From Anisakis pegreffii (taxonomy: Eukaryota > Nematoda > Chromadorea > Rhabditida > Anisakidae): 64,000 bases of DNA. The notes below the pieces were generated by a model, which saw nothing but the letters and a program-made list of their open reading frames with translations, was not told the origin of the DNA and ran no database searches. Both the position numbers and the translations under genes were made by a program. The DNA lies in contig JAPYMA010000758.1 of assembly GCA_035041965.1 (NCBI GenBank), forward strand, positions 248,001 through 312,000, read 5' to 3'. Below, in pieces: positions 50,230 to 63,999 of the stretch; the first letter of the stretch is position 1; every line of letters starts with the position of its first letter.

Positions 50230-51156
50230 TGGTATATTCAACAACAAAATACCAACCGAGGTCAGGTCGCCCTCCAGACCTTCATTCCACAACAACCAAT
50301 TGAGAGAGATGGTGAAGTCGGACCCCACTCAGTCTCAGGCATAGATGGCAGACAAACTTGGTGTCTGCCGAAGAACTATTTCAACCCACCTACGGCAGAT
50401 TGGGAAGGTCAAGAAATTGGATCGGTGGATTCCACATGAACTGGACAAAGCGTAGCAATTCAGACGTTTGGAAATTTGTTCTTTATTGCTGCTCAGAAAC
50501 AGCAGTGATCCATTTCTCGATCTAAGCGTTACCGTGGATGAAAAGTGGATTGAATATGATAATCGGCGGAGGTATACTTAATGGATGGACGTAGGTGAGC
50601 CGTCAAAAATGATGGCGAAACCGGCACTGCGCCCACGAAAAATCATGCTCATCGTTTTCTGGTGTACCACCGGTGTGGTGCTCTTCAAATTCCTTGAACG
50701 TGAGCAAACCATCGACGCCGAATACCACTCACATACACTTGAGGTGGCAAGAGATCAGTTGTTAAGAATAGAGCCAGCACTGATGAACAGAAGTGGTCTG
50801 ATCCTTTCACAGTATAACGTCAGACCACAAGTTGCAAGGACAACCTTACAAAAAATCATCAATTAGTTTTTGAGATTCTACTTCACCCACTTTACACTCC
50901 GGACCTCTCCCCAACAGATTATCATCTGTTCAAAAACCTAGAACTTTTTCTGCGTGAGAAGGACCTCCCAAATGAGACGGTACTAAAAGCTGACGTTCTT
51001 CGATTTTTTGATTCCACGAACCTCGGTTTCAGCACTACGGGGATAAAAGCCCCGGTTTCGCGTTGGCAACGTTGTAGGCGAACGGTTATTATTCTCAATT
51101 AAAATGTTGATTTTGAACCGAGTTATTAAGCTTTGAAATTTTGGTCTAGCTGCTCC

Positions 51157-51158
<2 letters not shown>
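50230..51158 (+). mobile_element. Degenerate mariner-family transposon
   Basis: Broken frames read QSQA and DKLGVCRRTISTHLRQIGKV, then KKLDRWIPHELDK, then TVDEKWIEYDNRRRYT (with the first catalytic Asp), a stop, then MDVGEPSKMMAKPALRPRK, LIVFWCTTGVVLFKFLE, then LLHPLYTPDLSPTDYHLFKN. These follow mariner transposase order (helix-turn-helix, VDEKWI, W..GE, P.....LSP.DYHLF). Several frameshifts and stops are present and the second catalytic Asp region is altered (VFW for VFWD), so it is inactive. The 3' end (CTAGCTGCTCCAG) runs straight into an (AT)n tract. The 5' inverted repeat was not found; the left end may be truncated. Confidence 0.9.

Positions 51159-51237
<79 letters not shown>
51159..51237. 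repeat. (AT)n microsatellite at the mariner 3' end
   Basis: About 79 bases of pure AT repeat beginning immediately after the mariner-related sequence. Mariner inserts at TA, so it either landed in the tract or the tract grew from the TA duplication. Confidence 0.97.
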
Positions 51238-51240
<3 letters not shown>

Positions 51241-53810
51241 TTATATGCCTAGTTATTTGAAAATATATTCTGGATTTTCATAAATATTGCACTGTTATTT
51301 GATAGTTTCGTCGAAACCAGCTGTTACAGCAAACCACTTCTAGGTAGAATTCAGCCTATTTGCATGAATGAAAGTTCACGAATATCAAGGATGATTATAA
51401 ACAGCGATCGTCTACAACAGATTATAAATCAGCACCACGATCAATAAAAATTATCCCATCTCGTTATTATTTGCAACGATAAATGAAAATTTCTCAAAAA
51501 ATTGATCATCGCGTGTATCGCATAAGCAGCAAATACGTATACATAAACATTTCGTTAATTGATTCATTTCGAATTCATACCATTTGCCTGACGCGTTTTC
51601 AATTTTATATTCATTTTTATTCGTTCAAGTGCGGTTCAGCAGTCGTCTTTTGTAATGCGCTACTAATACCATCCATTCAAACTTCACTATCAGTTTCATC
51701 CTATTTTTTCTGTCCAAATAAATCGTTAAATCTACTCGATGCAATCTTCTGTAGTAATAATCGTCCATGAGTCACTTTATTTATATTTGTTGACTACTTT
51801 TCAGTTCATCTGATAACGAAAAAATTCTTGGAAAGCGAACGCTAAAAAAGATTGCAAGTAGAGCAGGTCGAAAGAATTGAATTTTTACATATTCTCTTCA
51901 AAGGAGCATCACAATGGGCGATTGTCTTATAGTTTGGAAGTAAGTGAATAAAATGATATTCGTCATTCTTACGGTAGTTATCGTCTATTTTCGGGCAAGA
52001 ATTTGTAAACATCTTGTTGAACGCTACCTTGTTTTACGCTGAACCGCACATATTCTCAGTAACTCGAACAACATCGAAAACGACTTTTTTCCCGTCGATT
52101 ATATATTCGTCATTTCAATGCAACAATGTAGAAGTATAATCGCTATCAATAACGAATTTCATCATGGCCGTAGATACTTCACACTTTTTGTTAAAATTCC
52201 CTTCGTTCCTTATCGTATCTTCGCAGTTCTTGAAATCCTGTAGGAGCACGTTCAATCGTAACAAACAATGATCAGACGCACTCCGAACACCATTCAATAC
52301 AAGACACGAAAATTTGTTTCGAAATTTTTTCATAACTGTGCAAACTGTTGCAGATGATATACTCAGTTATTTCATGCAAACAAACTTCTATTCATTCACA
52401 CATTACTTTTGGGAGATCATTTAACAGCAAATGGTACGATGTAGTGCCACGATCACAAACTGGGAATTTCAAAGAATTAAACGAGATTTAGTGTATGTGT
52501 CACACAATCTCTTGCAAAAAAAATTGATAAACCAATTCTTTTACGATTATTTAGCGTAGTCATCAGTCGTAAACAGTAATCTGTAATGGACATTTGATCA
52601 AGCAATTATAATTCGTGGTGTGGAAATGTTGATTATTACACCATCAAATAAGATTAATTTAATTTATTCACAAAAGGAAATGATGAAAATTAATACGGTA
52701 ATCTCACACAGAATATATCTGGAAATGATGGAAAAAAATCTCGAAAAAGACCGACACGAATAAATAATTGTTGATTTTGATTCAAAATGAAAATGCCGAA
52801 TTTTAGTGGTAATTTATGATCACAGCAACAAACTTAGTAAGAATGCTATTAGTTATTCACTAGCAGTAAATGTAAAAATGATGATAATAATAAGGTCATA
52901 ATTTATAAAAAGAACAGTGACTATATTAACGATAAACGATTCATATCTTTTATATCTTAAATTTAGCATCCAACAGTCAGCTAATCAAGCAGTGGAATAT
53001 CAACACATTTCAATCACATTGATGACGCAGTCATGATGTTAGTACTTCATCTGTGACAACCATTATTTACACATAATACGCCAAGCTAATCTAACCATAA
53101 CGTCTAGCAAACCAATGCCTCTTTCGAAGCATCAATGATCACTATTCTCAATCGCCTAATAACGTAAACAATGAACTCGATTCATGCAAGTATGTATTTA
53201 CTTTGAATTTTATCTGAATTCCTCTATTATCCAATGTTTTTTCTACATTTACAAGAAGGAAAACATATGGGAGTAATTACAACACTGCTACTTGTGAGTA
53301 CATGATTGATAGCGTCATTTTTTTGCATAAATTCAATGTTGGAAATATTTGACGTTTCCTGACGACTACTTCTTAATTCATAATGATTCTTAATACGGCT
53401 CGCTGATTAATTTTCATCATCATTTATTATAAACCAAAATGTCGATTCATTTCATTCGAGCTGGTTAAATAATAAAAACGAAAAATTTTTGTGCGTTACC
53501 GGAATCAAATTGAATAATTTCTAGAAAACGGAAAATTTCCTCGGAACAACTAGCCGTAACGATTGTTCAGTAACCTATAGGAGTTTATTATTTGAATTGT
53601 GATGAAATAAATAAGCATACATTTCTACTCATTACGCCTTTTCACTGTTTCACACAGACATGAAGTCAAAATCAATTAATTCGAATTCGAAATAAAACAA
53701 GAATCACCTAGAGAAGGCGTTGATAAAGCATGCATCAAATAGGCATCTATCCGATAATATAAACGCATAAATTATGAATCTCGTTTCGACTAGCACTAAT
53801 ATTATGATAC

Positions 53811-54090
53811 GTTCCATTATTATTAGTATTATTATTGTTATTATCATTATTATTATTATTCATTATCATAATTATAATTATTGCTATTATAGTTATAATT
53901 ATAATCATTGCCATTTATTATTAATATCATAATTATTTATTATTAGTATTCACTGTCATTATTAGTATTTATTGTCACATCATTAATTATAATAATAATA
54001 AATACTAAAATAACATTAATAATATTATTATTAATAATAATGATAGTAATAATAATAAAAATAGTAATAATAACAATATAAAAAATAATA
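53811..54090. repeat. ATT-rich block followed by AAT-rich block (self-complementary)
   Basis: From 53811 to about 53990 the plus strand is built of ATT units with TAATTATA interludes. From about 53988 to 54090 it switches to AAT units. The halves are approximate reverse complements, so a long imperfect cruciform or hairpin is possible. Confidence 0.85.
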
Positions 54091-57000
54091 TTATTCCGAA
54101 AATAAACAGCTGTTTGTGCCTCGATCTATTCTCGCACCTTCATTTGATGTCATCAACATTCATTATGCGCATCTCTTGTCAAATATTTCGATTGTCTGTC
54201 TAAATTCGTCTTACAATTCAAAAACAACGTCTATATATTGAGTATGATCACATCGTATTCTGCTAAATGATTCTAGCAAACAAATATACTCGTCTACATA
54301 CACATCCAATATCAAAAACGACATATAATCTATAGTGACATTTATGTAATATTCTTATTGCTTTTCTTTTCTAACAGTCTATTCACCCATTGAAATACTC
54401 GATAAGAAGTTTTATCGTTGTTCGTTCATTGATAATTACTGCGTCCCAAGTGATGTCAATTTTAAAATGATTTGAATTATAATCAATCGAGCCGTTGTTA
54501 TTACGTTGTAATTGAATAAACAAAGCATGTGATTCGTCTTTCACAATTATGCTTTCACATATTTGAATGAATGGAGCATTTCAAAGATATGTGCACGTAA
54601 CTGACTGTTGCTGTTATGTAAATTATTATCATTATTATTATTATTACCAAAATGTCATCTTATTCTTATCATCCTATCGCGTGGAAATGATTCGAATAAT
54701 TTCATTATCAAATTCTGATTCATTCGATCAACTAATTCTTCGGTAATGAAATAACGCCGAACAACAAGTAGCGAACACGAACAGTAATGAATCGCTATCA
54801 GAATCTCAAAACAAGATTTAAACTGGATGAAAATATTATGATTGTGTGGATTACTGAGTAATTAAAAGGTGATGTACTTTAAACAAACCACACACGAATC
54901 TTTATCAGGTAAAATTAGAGCTGTTAATTCGTAATTATGCTAGATGTGGATGAGTAACGATTACAAATACCTGACACTTGTGATGTTAATATATTTGCCG
55001 AATTCAAAATGAGATTTATTGGAAAATGAAAGTGTTAATTATGAATTCATTAATGATTAATTTTATCAAAAATTTGAATGCAAATTTCCTGAAAAAAACT
55101 GCGAAAAGCATGAAAGGTATTTCTCGATGAATTAACAAAATGAATTTTGTTCGTGTTATGAAGTTGCGACAGAAGTTATCACTGGAAACTGGAATTATTC
55201 CTTTAAATTTTTTCCCTTATAAGCATATTTTCAGGTTGAAAAAATATGTTGAGAAGTCATAACGTTCAATTTTTTGACTCATAATGGAATATGTTAAATA
55301 CATAGAACATTAAGTGAACATTCACTCACCAGTAAAGGACTAATTATGGCACAAAACGAAAATGACCAAGAAATAGAGTGTTGTATATGAGACTAAAACA
55401 ATTCGCATGATGTGATAAAGCATTGTGTCTAGTTTTAATCACTACAGAAGAGTACTTGCATCAGTTTCAATGAACATTTTGCATTTTGCATACAGCAACC
55501 GCACGGCTTGATCGCAGCGAAAGTTCTCCGTGAAAAGTAGATTAAAATGAAACCGGTACACCACTGCGCTCTCAATAAAACACCAACAGGCCTCAACCGA
55601 CAACGAAGTAACACGCAGTCGATTTAATCGCTGGCACATATCATCAAGTGCTTAACTGATGAATGAAATTCCAAGGAAAAAAATCTTTTTTCATTGAAAG
55701 GCTTAAAATTCTAAAATGAGTGAACGTCTCAGCATGTTTCGATTCCGCTAACAAGGATCGTCATGAGTTCATATGCTTATAAACTTGTTCATCTCACCTC
55801 TTTCAGTAATGCAATGCCTGGGTTTCATAAAATGAAGAGCGTAATTAACTTAGAAGTATTTGGTATCATTATCAAGTACGGCTTTTAATTAATTTTCTTA
55901 AATAAAATCAATGACTCAGAAGTAACAAAGAGTTGTTGTTGAGCAAAAGAAAGACCTTTGCTAAACGCTCACAATAAAAACAAAGATAAAACCGCTAACG
56001 AACCAATTAAGCTTCAAGCAAATAAATAAAAACGTTGGTTAGCCTAGCTTAATAATAAGAGCAGCAGCAGACTCGTTCAATAAATTGCGTCCATTCCATC
56101 CATTCATTCATCCATTTCGACGCACAAAATGACGTCGAATGACGCTTTCTGTTTATGGTCTGTTATATTATAATGCTTCATGTGCGCATATCAGTTCAAT
56201 TCTGAATGCTTACAATTTTTTTCTATTTTCAAATAAGATTCGAATGCAATCAAATCGCTTCAAATAATACTTCAATTTTGGGCTTTACTGAAAATTTTTC
56301 GAGCAAAAGTTTCGCAGTTAAATCATACGCAATTGTCTGCTAATAAGTAACAGCTGATTGATGATGATAACTCTTTACGGTGACGAATAACAAACAAGCA
56401 AAGAAGACAGATGAACGAAGTCATGTATTTTGAATGTTCTTTTTCTGTGCAGTAGCTTTTATTCGAAACGACAACTTAAACAAATCGCAAATTCAACTTT
56501 GAAACCTTTCAGTATGGAGGTGGTGGCGTTAAAGCAAATTTCAATGTAGACATACTGTAAAAAACGCAAATTTCAATGAAGACAAACTCTACGAAAAAAT
56601 ATATCCTTCAAGAGAAAAATCACTCATTGCATTGCATTTACTCTCCACGGCGAAATATCGTAATATACGATAATGTGTGATTACCCCATAAGCTGCCATC
56701 ACTTTCATATTTGAAAGCAATTTAACAAATGACAGATAGCAACCAGATAAATAGATGCCTGAGCAAAAGCTTAGTTCAACTGTAGAATTCGATTAATGTA
56801 ATCAGTTGAATTGCATTATATACGAATATGAGACGTTTTGTATGCTCTTCTTAGTACTAGAATTAAACTTTTCAAGAGAAATAACCAATCATATTGAAAG
56901 ATCAACGAAATTGTATCATGAAGATATTTGTCTATTTCGATATTATATAAAGTTCTAGTTTATTTCCATCTGTCTGCCTCATTGCAATCATTATACGAGT

Positions 57001-57104
57001 TTATTTTTTACTACTCTCCTAAATTGACTCCTTCTTTATTCTTATCATAAATAAAAATGATCATTTCGAATGCTGTTATTGAATGAAAATTTCGGTTCGT
57101 CTCG

Positions 57105-57266
57105 ATGGAGCCCGACGTTGGAATTTGCGAAAAAGAAATGGCTTATGTGCGCGAGACAATCAATGGCCTGTGGATCGACTTTCAAATTCGAGCGCACGAT
57201 TCAAATGAAAATGCACCAGATTGCGAATTCAACCTCAAACAAGTCGTTTCTGCAGCACAGAAATAA
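57105..57266 (+). CDS. Weak candidate: 53-residue ORF in a GC-richer island
   Basis: ATG frame reading MEPDVGICEKEMAYVRETIN, then GLWIDFQIRAHDSNENAPD and LKQVVSAAQK before TAA. Composition and residue mix look protein-like, but the other two forward frames are also open for 40-90 codons through the island, so the choice of frame is uncertain. No acceptor or partner exon identified, and no family recognised. Confidence 0.2.
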   Translation: MEPDVGICEKEMAYVRETINGLWIDFQIRAHDSNENAPDCEFNLKQVVSAAQK

Positions 57267-58032
57267 CCTATTTGATAACAAATTGTTATTCTATAAAGCT
57301 GACCTATTACCTGAAAGCTTCACAAACGACGCACCGTTCAAATGATTATTTGATGTGAAACAAGTATTTCGAATCAATCGTATTCGGCACAGCGCTCTAT
57401 CATTTGCACAAACAAATCAAACGATTCAAACAAAAAGTTTCGCGTGCTCAACAGTGAACAAATTAAATACCATTCAAAAGAAAACCATCAATTGCTAGCT
57501 TTTGGCTGCTCAACCTTGCACAGCATCTAAATAGATTGCACCGTTTTCGTGTACTCAAAATATCAATATGAAACGATTATCTACTAATTGTAATCAATAA
57601 ACAGTTTTATTGATACTTAATATGCAACGAAATGCACATGCACAGTACAGTGCATGCATGAAACACAAGAAAGACCAAAAAATGCTCAGAAATAGCACTT
57701 TCAATACTCGATCATTTTGTGGTTCATTTCAGTAATGCTGCAAGTTTTCATTAATTTCGAATTACGGTTTTTAGTAAAGCGTTTTATCGTTTAGGTCATC
57801 AACAAACTGATACGTATGTTCACGACTAATAAGTCCAGCTGAAGCTCAAATCAAATAAGCAGATGAGAGTGGTTGTTTGAAAAATAGATGAGACGTCATA
57901 ATACATGCAAACGCTGCTATTGGTCAAAAATCATGTGTACAACAATGATAGGGTTTTATACGGCTTAACGGCTGTGTACACGGATGATGCAGTCATGCAA
58001 ACATGCACTGATTAGTTAAACAAATGAAAATC

Positions 58033-58112
58033 TGAGCAATAATAATAATCACAATCATGACAATAATCATGATAATAATCATGATAATAATCATAATCAT
58101 AATAATAATAAC

Positions 58113-58162
<50 letters not shown>

Positions 58163-58176
58163 CAATAATAATAATA

Positions 58177-58230
<54 letters not shown>

Positions 58231-58240
58231 ATATCAATAA
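58033..58240. repeat. (AAT)n microsatellite with a TTA turn
   Basis: AAT units interspersed with CATGAT, becoming almost pure AAT from about 58115 to 58210, then reversing into ATTATT at 58210-58235. Reads as poly-Ile in one frame. Not coding. Confidence 0.96.
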
Positions 58241-60146
58241 TAATATTTGTAACGTTGCTTACTGTTAGTTATTAGACCAGATGATCATTAAGTGAGTTGA
58301 TGTCAAAGAAAATGAAATACGATATACTTTTGAAATGAAACTGGATGATGAGGATGGGAGAACGTCAATGACAAGCGCTATTTTTTGTAAGGATCCATGG
58401 AAAGTACTTCTCAGTCAATGATAAATTTGATATGATCTGAACCAATGTCAGTGAAACGAAGAAGTGGAATGCCGCTACAAGGGTAACAATCATTATTCTT
58501 ATCATCGCAAAAAAATATTAAATTTTGATGGATAGTCAAATTTACTTCCCAAATAGCCACATATCAATGAATGTGTATGCAAAAAAAGTTTCGTCAACCG
58601 CGATGAATTTCGGCAATCACAAAAGATCGTATATAAAGGCTAGCGTCATAAATCACGGTAATATAACTGAATGAACACACTTTTAAAGGTTCCTTTATTT
58701 TCACAACGCACAAAAATGGAGCAACCACCAACCAAATATTAACTTTGTGCTATGTACAGTATCGGAGTGGTATTCTAACAGTGAATCTGTTTTGACTACG
58801 CGATAATAAAAGAGAATTATATTTTGATTTCGGTGAATTGAATGGGAAGGAACGAATGAATGCAGGAAGCGTTCAAAGATGATCGAAACAATGATGATGA
58901 AGAATTTTTGAGGTGCTATTTTTTGTATGGGAATAACTACATAAAATAGAAAAGTTAAAGAATAATCGGAAAAAAACCATTGCAAAAAGCCTACAAAAAA
59001 TGATGAATATTCATTATCGATACGCTAGCAGCTTGAATGTGAAGCAATGGAGTGAATGAATGTGGTAAGTAAAAAAATGCAAACATTGACAAACGGATTT
59101 GACCTAATAATATCAGAAAAAGTGCTTGAAAACAATTGCTAACAACTCACTACACTAGAAATTTTATAACAGAAATTCCATTTTGTAATTGAGCATACGC
59201 AATGGGTTTTTTTAAAATTCTTTGTTGAACTAATAAGGATCACGTGACGAAATCAAAGTGATAAACAAATGTGATGTAAGCATTATGTACGTTCAGTGAA
59301 ATAAATCTACATGATGAAAATCATACGTACATACACTAGAAGCGCATGAAGAAAGTATTGCTGCTTATTACTGACTGCTTCAGGCCAGTATTTGTGCAAG
59401 GCATACCATTGTCAAATGTTGACGACGAATTTCGTTCACAATCAATGCATAAAATGAACAGTGTTCGATGAAGCATTACACTTTTTTTCGCATTTCTGAT
59501 TTGACTGTGAAGTGAATGAGCGATTTGTGATGCTTCGAAAATATCAAATAAATTTAAAAGATATAAATATGATATGTATTATATTATGGTTAGTGTATAA
59601 TGAAGGCTTAGAGGTAGAAGCGGTAAATTCAGTAAAAGGAAGTTAGATCAGTTATTGGAGAATTATTGGAGGAAAGATAATTGGAGGAATTACTGTGAAA
59701 GTGAGCGCTGTTATTACTTATCAATAGAAAATTGTTGAATGGAAGAAATTTGCTTCGCTAAGGGTTTAAATTTTGAGCATATGCATTCAGTGGTTCTTCA
59801 GTTGATGTTTATTCATTTGTAGACAATACCAGTTGAATGATGATGTTTTGAGTCATCCAATTTGGATACGAACAAATCGACGACGAGCATATCATCGTTC
59901 GTTACTTGCACCGCTTTATCATATCATAGTTAGAGTGCAGCAATGAAACGTTATGTAAGAGTCAGTCTGATGGTGATCGTCGTGTATAGGTAACGCTGAT
60001 AGTGATTCATTTTATCACTGTATACAAACAGCTTGTAATCAACTTGCAAAAAAGTCAATAAACTGATATACCTAACCAACAAACTTTCACTTGTTTTTTA
60101 TTTGTATTCAGCAGTTTTTTTTGTATTTATTAAACTTTGCACGTAC

Positions 60147-60249
60147 TTTTGCGTTTGTCATTCTATTTTCTAACAAATGCAGATCCACATTTTTCTGTGA
60201 AACCGAGACAGGTGGACAATTTGAGTAAGTTGCGTTCGGAATTTTCCTC
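60147..60249 (-). CDS. Weak candidate: internal exon of an unknown minus-strand gene
   Basis: A clean CATTTTCAG acceptor and a GTACGT donor border a frame open in phase 0: RKIPNATYSNCPPVSVSQKN, then VDLHLLENRMTNAK. The same donor hexamer is used twice by the acid phosphatase gene. The ORF at 60333-60611 lies 84 bases upstream on the same strand. No family recognised and no further exons found. Confidence 0.3.
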
Positions 60250-60332
60250 TGAAAATGAAAAAAACGTCAATAAAGTTCCAGTGCAGTGAAAAGAATCGAA
60301 ATTTGCATTAAATCAAACATAGATGACAGATT

Positions 60333-60611
60333 CTATTGATCGAAAAGATCATCGAATGCAACGGATAAAGAATGTGAATCATTTGAGAAATGATGACGTT
60401 TCAGATTGTAAATTGTTGTTGAGTGGAAGAAGCAAGTGAAGTGGTGACTTGATGAGATAATAAAGTGAAGATTCGAGATGATGGATGAATTGGTATGATG
60501 TTGTGTTGGCTTATGGATTATGGTATAGCTGAATTCATTGTTCATACAGTTCAAAATGGAAGACAGAATTATTGCTAATGAAAGAATTGAAGTGGGAAAA
60601 CAACTTGACAT
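60333..60611 (-). CDS. Weak candidate: 92-residue ORF with signal-peptide-like start
   Basis: ATG at 60611; starts MSSCFPTSILSLAIILSSIL followed by NC, a good secretion signal, then a His/Ser/Asn-rich chain (SSIISNLHFIISSSHHFT), ending at TAG. Codons often end in C (ATC, CAC, TTC), unlike the AT-rich flanks. A TTTACCGCAG acceptor and a TATATAAA motif lie within about 20 bases of the ATG. It may stand alone or be spliced before its stop to the exon at 60249; a GTTGCA hexamer at about 60356 would fit in phase 0. Confidence 0.3.
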   Translation of the reverse strand: MSSCFPTSILSLAIILSSILNCMNNEFSYTIIHKPTQHHTNSSIISNLHFIISSSHHFTCFFHSTTIYNLKRHHFSNDSHSLSVAFDDLFDQ

Positions 60612-63600
60612 AAGCGTTTATATAGTTTCTGCGGTAAACAGATCGATGAGCATAGTGAGGGTGAACTGTGAGATACTAGAGGAACTTTTTTGGTGTGGTT
60701 ATGGGATGAAATAGACTTTTTGAGATGATTCATAAGAACTCGAAATTAGCAAACAGCAGTCATTATTTATGGATCAGCACTCATTTGAATGCTGAAATAT
60801 GAACTGATTTTTGAACAGCTTGAAATACAACAACAACGTTCATCTGATGGGGATGTGATCGTCTGCTAATTTCATCTTCCTTTATTCTTGTTTTTTTACT
60901 CTCTCTCTCAAGTTAATCTCATTTTCACATCTCAGTGATAATCTTAAACTTTATCTTTTTGGCGCTTGCTGCTAGATAGATGATAACAACTTTTCACGTG
61001 CTTTCATTCGTTCTCGATGATTCTTCAGCCACTCACTGATTACACAAAGTGATGAATCAGCAAACGCCTCAAATGATCGTTGTTCACTAAACGGATCGTG
61101 TTTTTGGCTTTTGTGCGATCAAATGACCACTTCGAAGTGAAAATTGCTAAGCAAAAGAGCGTCAACAAGAATTGCAAATATAATAGTTGGTTGGTAAGCA
61201 AGCAAAAAATTTGCTATCATACTCATTAATATAAAAGGACACACTACAAACAATCGCATACTCATCTAAGCATAAGCACGTCTTAGTAATGAAACCGGAA
61301 TTTTTGGAAACTTCAATTATGGAGATGGAAGGCACAATGCACGAACGGTCACATTCGTTTTTTAGACTTATCTTTTCTTGAGGTTTTTTGTTCGTTAAAA
61401 TTCCTCGATAATACATCTTACTATGGAATGCGTTCTTAACAAACAGGAAGTATTTTGTCAATCTTTTCAAGAAATTCTCGCTGTTTTCATTGAACTACAG
61501 AAGGAAACGTTTCGGCTTTGAAGTAATTAACACTGAATATAAATCATTCAATTTGAAAACTACCCGTGGCAGTGATTACCGGTCATACGGTCGAGTCGAT
61601 CTACACAAACATGATAATTCAAAAAATTACATCGCAACTATTCGAAACAAAACGTTGATAAAGAATGTCTCGATGTGGATTATTTACCGAAAACTGTCCT
61701 TTTTTCATTGCATTTATTCGCTCATCCATCTACCCATCCAGTTACATAATCACATACAAGTTAGGGACGAATAAGTAATCAATAAATGAAATGGGTCAGT
61801 GAATTCTTTTGTGATACCATTTATTTATCAACTTTCAACACTGTAATTTAATTTTAATTTTGTTTTATCGACAGTAACATCATCAAGAATCGTGCAATTC
61901 TTCGACAATGAATTTTGCATCGGCCATTATCCTTCTTTGATAAGTTCAAAAAAAAGTGCAACCATTCAACTGATGTAATAGAACTACTTTGATTTGTTGA
62001 CGTTGTCATACAAGCTGTGCAAGTGAATGCTGAACAAATTTTAGGTATTTAAGTCATTCAATAATGAATAAGCATTCTTTCAATTGTAGCGACTGGTTCG
62101 ACATATTGTTTAATCATCGTGAAATTTGGCTATCAACTTGAATTAGGAAGGGGCTCGCAATGTTCACAGCAGATTTATGTGCAAACATTCGATACAAACG
62201 AATAATTGTGTGAAAGAATGTGTGTGAAAGAAATCAGAATTTATGCAGTTCTTGAAACGAGCAAAGACTGGAGGAACATAGGACGGAAGTTGAATATAAC
62301 GGATGAGAAGTGAATAAAGAAATAAATGAAACATTTCATTCGCTGATGTTATCGTATATACATATAGTTTGTTGAAGGTTGGAATTTTGGAAATCAATCA
62401 AATGACTGAATTGATTTTCTTCGACCAAAAGTTGTTCTGATAAATAATAAGTAGATAGTGTGTGTCTGTAATGTATGATTATTATATTTGAAGTAAATGA
62501 GCATGATCGTCATTTTGACCAAACACCCAAAAATATATATCATCAACAATACCATCACCACAATCAGAGCCTCTTCACCAAATCTATAATACTTTTTCAT
62601 TTTGAAATGATTTCATTTCGCATAAAATTTTCGCTGACTTACTCGATTCATTCAACTAGTTCTATTCTTTCACAGTGACAATCTTACTCATAACACATCT
62701 TTTTTTGTTTGCCATGAAATTAGTGCTGTGATAGAAAACGATGCACTGATGATAATAATGATACTGATGTGGATATAGATGCAAATGCTTAGGGAGCAAT
62801 TATCACTTCACAACATTCATACGAAAAACCGCCAAAAATCAGTTCAAATCATCTGGTCGTTTCTGAATCAATAGAAATTTCTTTATAAAATTTTTGAATA
62901 GGCACTACAGTGGCCTTACTGAATTCACAGATATACGTTCATGTACATCATCGAATGCTCAGAATTTAATGCAAACATAATACTTTATATTCCAGTTAAC
63001 ATTCATAAATTTTGTGCATTCAGTGCTCTGCTGAAAAGCTTTTTTGAAGGTGACTAGCTTGAATCAAAAAAACGCATTCATTCTAATACTTATGTACGCA
63101 TATGCTCTTCTCAATGACACTAAAAAGTTATCAATTTCTTTCATCATTTTTATCTAATTTCTTTTCTTTCACACCTTCTCTTATATTGTTTCTTATTATT
63201 TTCGTTTCACTTTCTTTCATCGAACCAAAACATAGTCATATTTAAATAGAAACTGTCATCCAAAATTTTTATCAACTTCTGTTACAGTCCAAGTTTGACT
63301 ATGTTGTAGACATAGCAAATTAGGGCTATCAATATGTATTTCAAACAACAAATATGATAAAATCATCCAACAAACCAACCGCATTCATTCTTTTTGAAGC
63401 ACAAATGATGAGATAGCGCGCTGCACAGTCAGATTTCATTACAGTCGTCACTGTCTTTCAAAAGATTCATTCTTACTCATTCATTGTTCTCACATATTTT
63501 ATCAAGCTTCAATCTGTTACGTACAACACATGAGCGCATTCTTTAGCGTGTTGATTAGAATGACTTACTAAATTGTTTTCCTAATAGGTGACTGATATAT

Positions 63601-63903
63601 TTTCCTAATCGCAGACTGATAAATAAAGTGCAATAGTCAAATAAACAAGTAAAAACATTAAGAAAGGTATTAAATATTTGTTTACTGATTAGAAAGGTAC
63701 ATTAATATTGATATTTGCAGAAGCAACACTTCACGGATTTAACATTGTGAGATAAAAACGATCGCAAGATGAAGTTATAAAATATTAAAGCATTCCAACT
63801 ATTACATCATTGATTTTCAAATTTACATTTGCGTTCCGCGTTTAGTGAGAAATACGATGATTAGAATGATTTACAACTCCGCAAACAGCCTTCATAAGAA
63901 CGC
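60612..63903. other. AT-rich region without a recognised gene
   Basis: Only short open frames without homology (for example 61162-61470 minus and 61490-61774 plus), at the length expected by chance. Nothing else can be supported. Confidence 0.5.
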
Positions 63904-63999
63904 TCAATTAATCATACGAAAAAGCGAATTAATTAAATTTTGAAGAACCTCATCGATCATGCTGTAGTCAGAGTTTGGAGTTTGATTCGTACCAAAACG
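63904..63999 (-). CDS. Weak candidate: coding end running in from the right edge
   Basis: From the edge the minus strand reads RFGTNQTPNSDYSMIDEVLQ, then NLINSLFRMIN and TGA. Open from the first full codon; no acceptor within the window is needed. A GTATGA donor inside (about 63918) would shorten it. Too short to assign to any family; could be chance. Confidence 0.2.
   Translation of the reverse strand, partial: RFGTNQTPNSDYSMIDEVLQNLINSLFRMIN

Larger units (their letters stand above)
51238..60146. other. Gene-poor AT-rich region, low-complexity tracts only
   Basis: No recognised gene on either strand. Contains ATT/AAT blocks (53811-54090, 58033-58240) and several open frames without homology: 51483-51770 plus, 52115-52333 minus, 55442-55639 minus (GC-richer, Cys-rich, reads RFHFNLLFTENFRCDQAV), and a plus-strand ATG frame at 57105-57266 (listed separately). 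ORFs of this size are expected by chance at this base composition. Confidence 0.5.

Noticed and set aside
50122..50328. 68-codon minus-strand open frame
   Set aside because: Most of it is antisense to the mariner remnant; the outer 35 codons start with ATG but cannot be joined in phase to the nearby 49375-49578 ORF.
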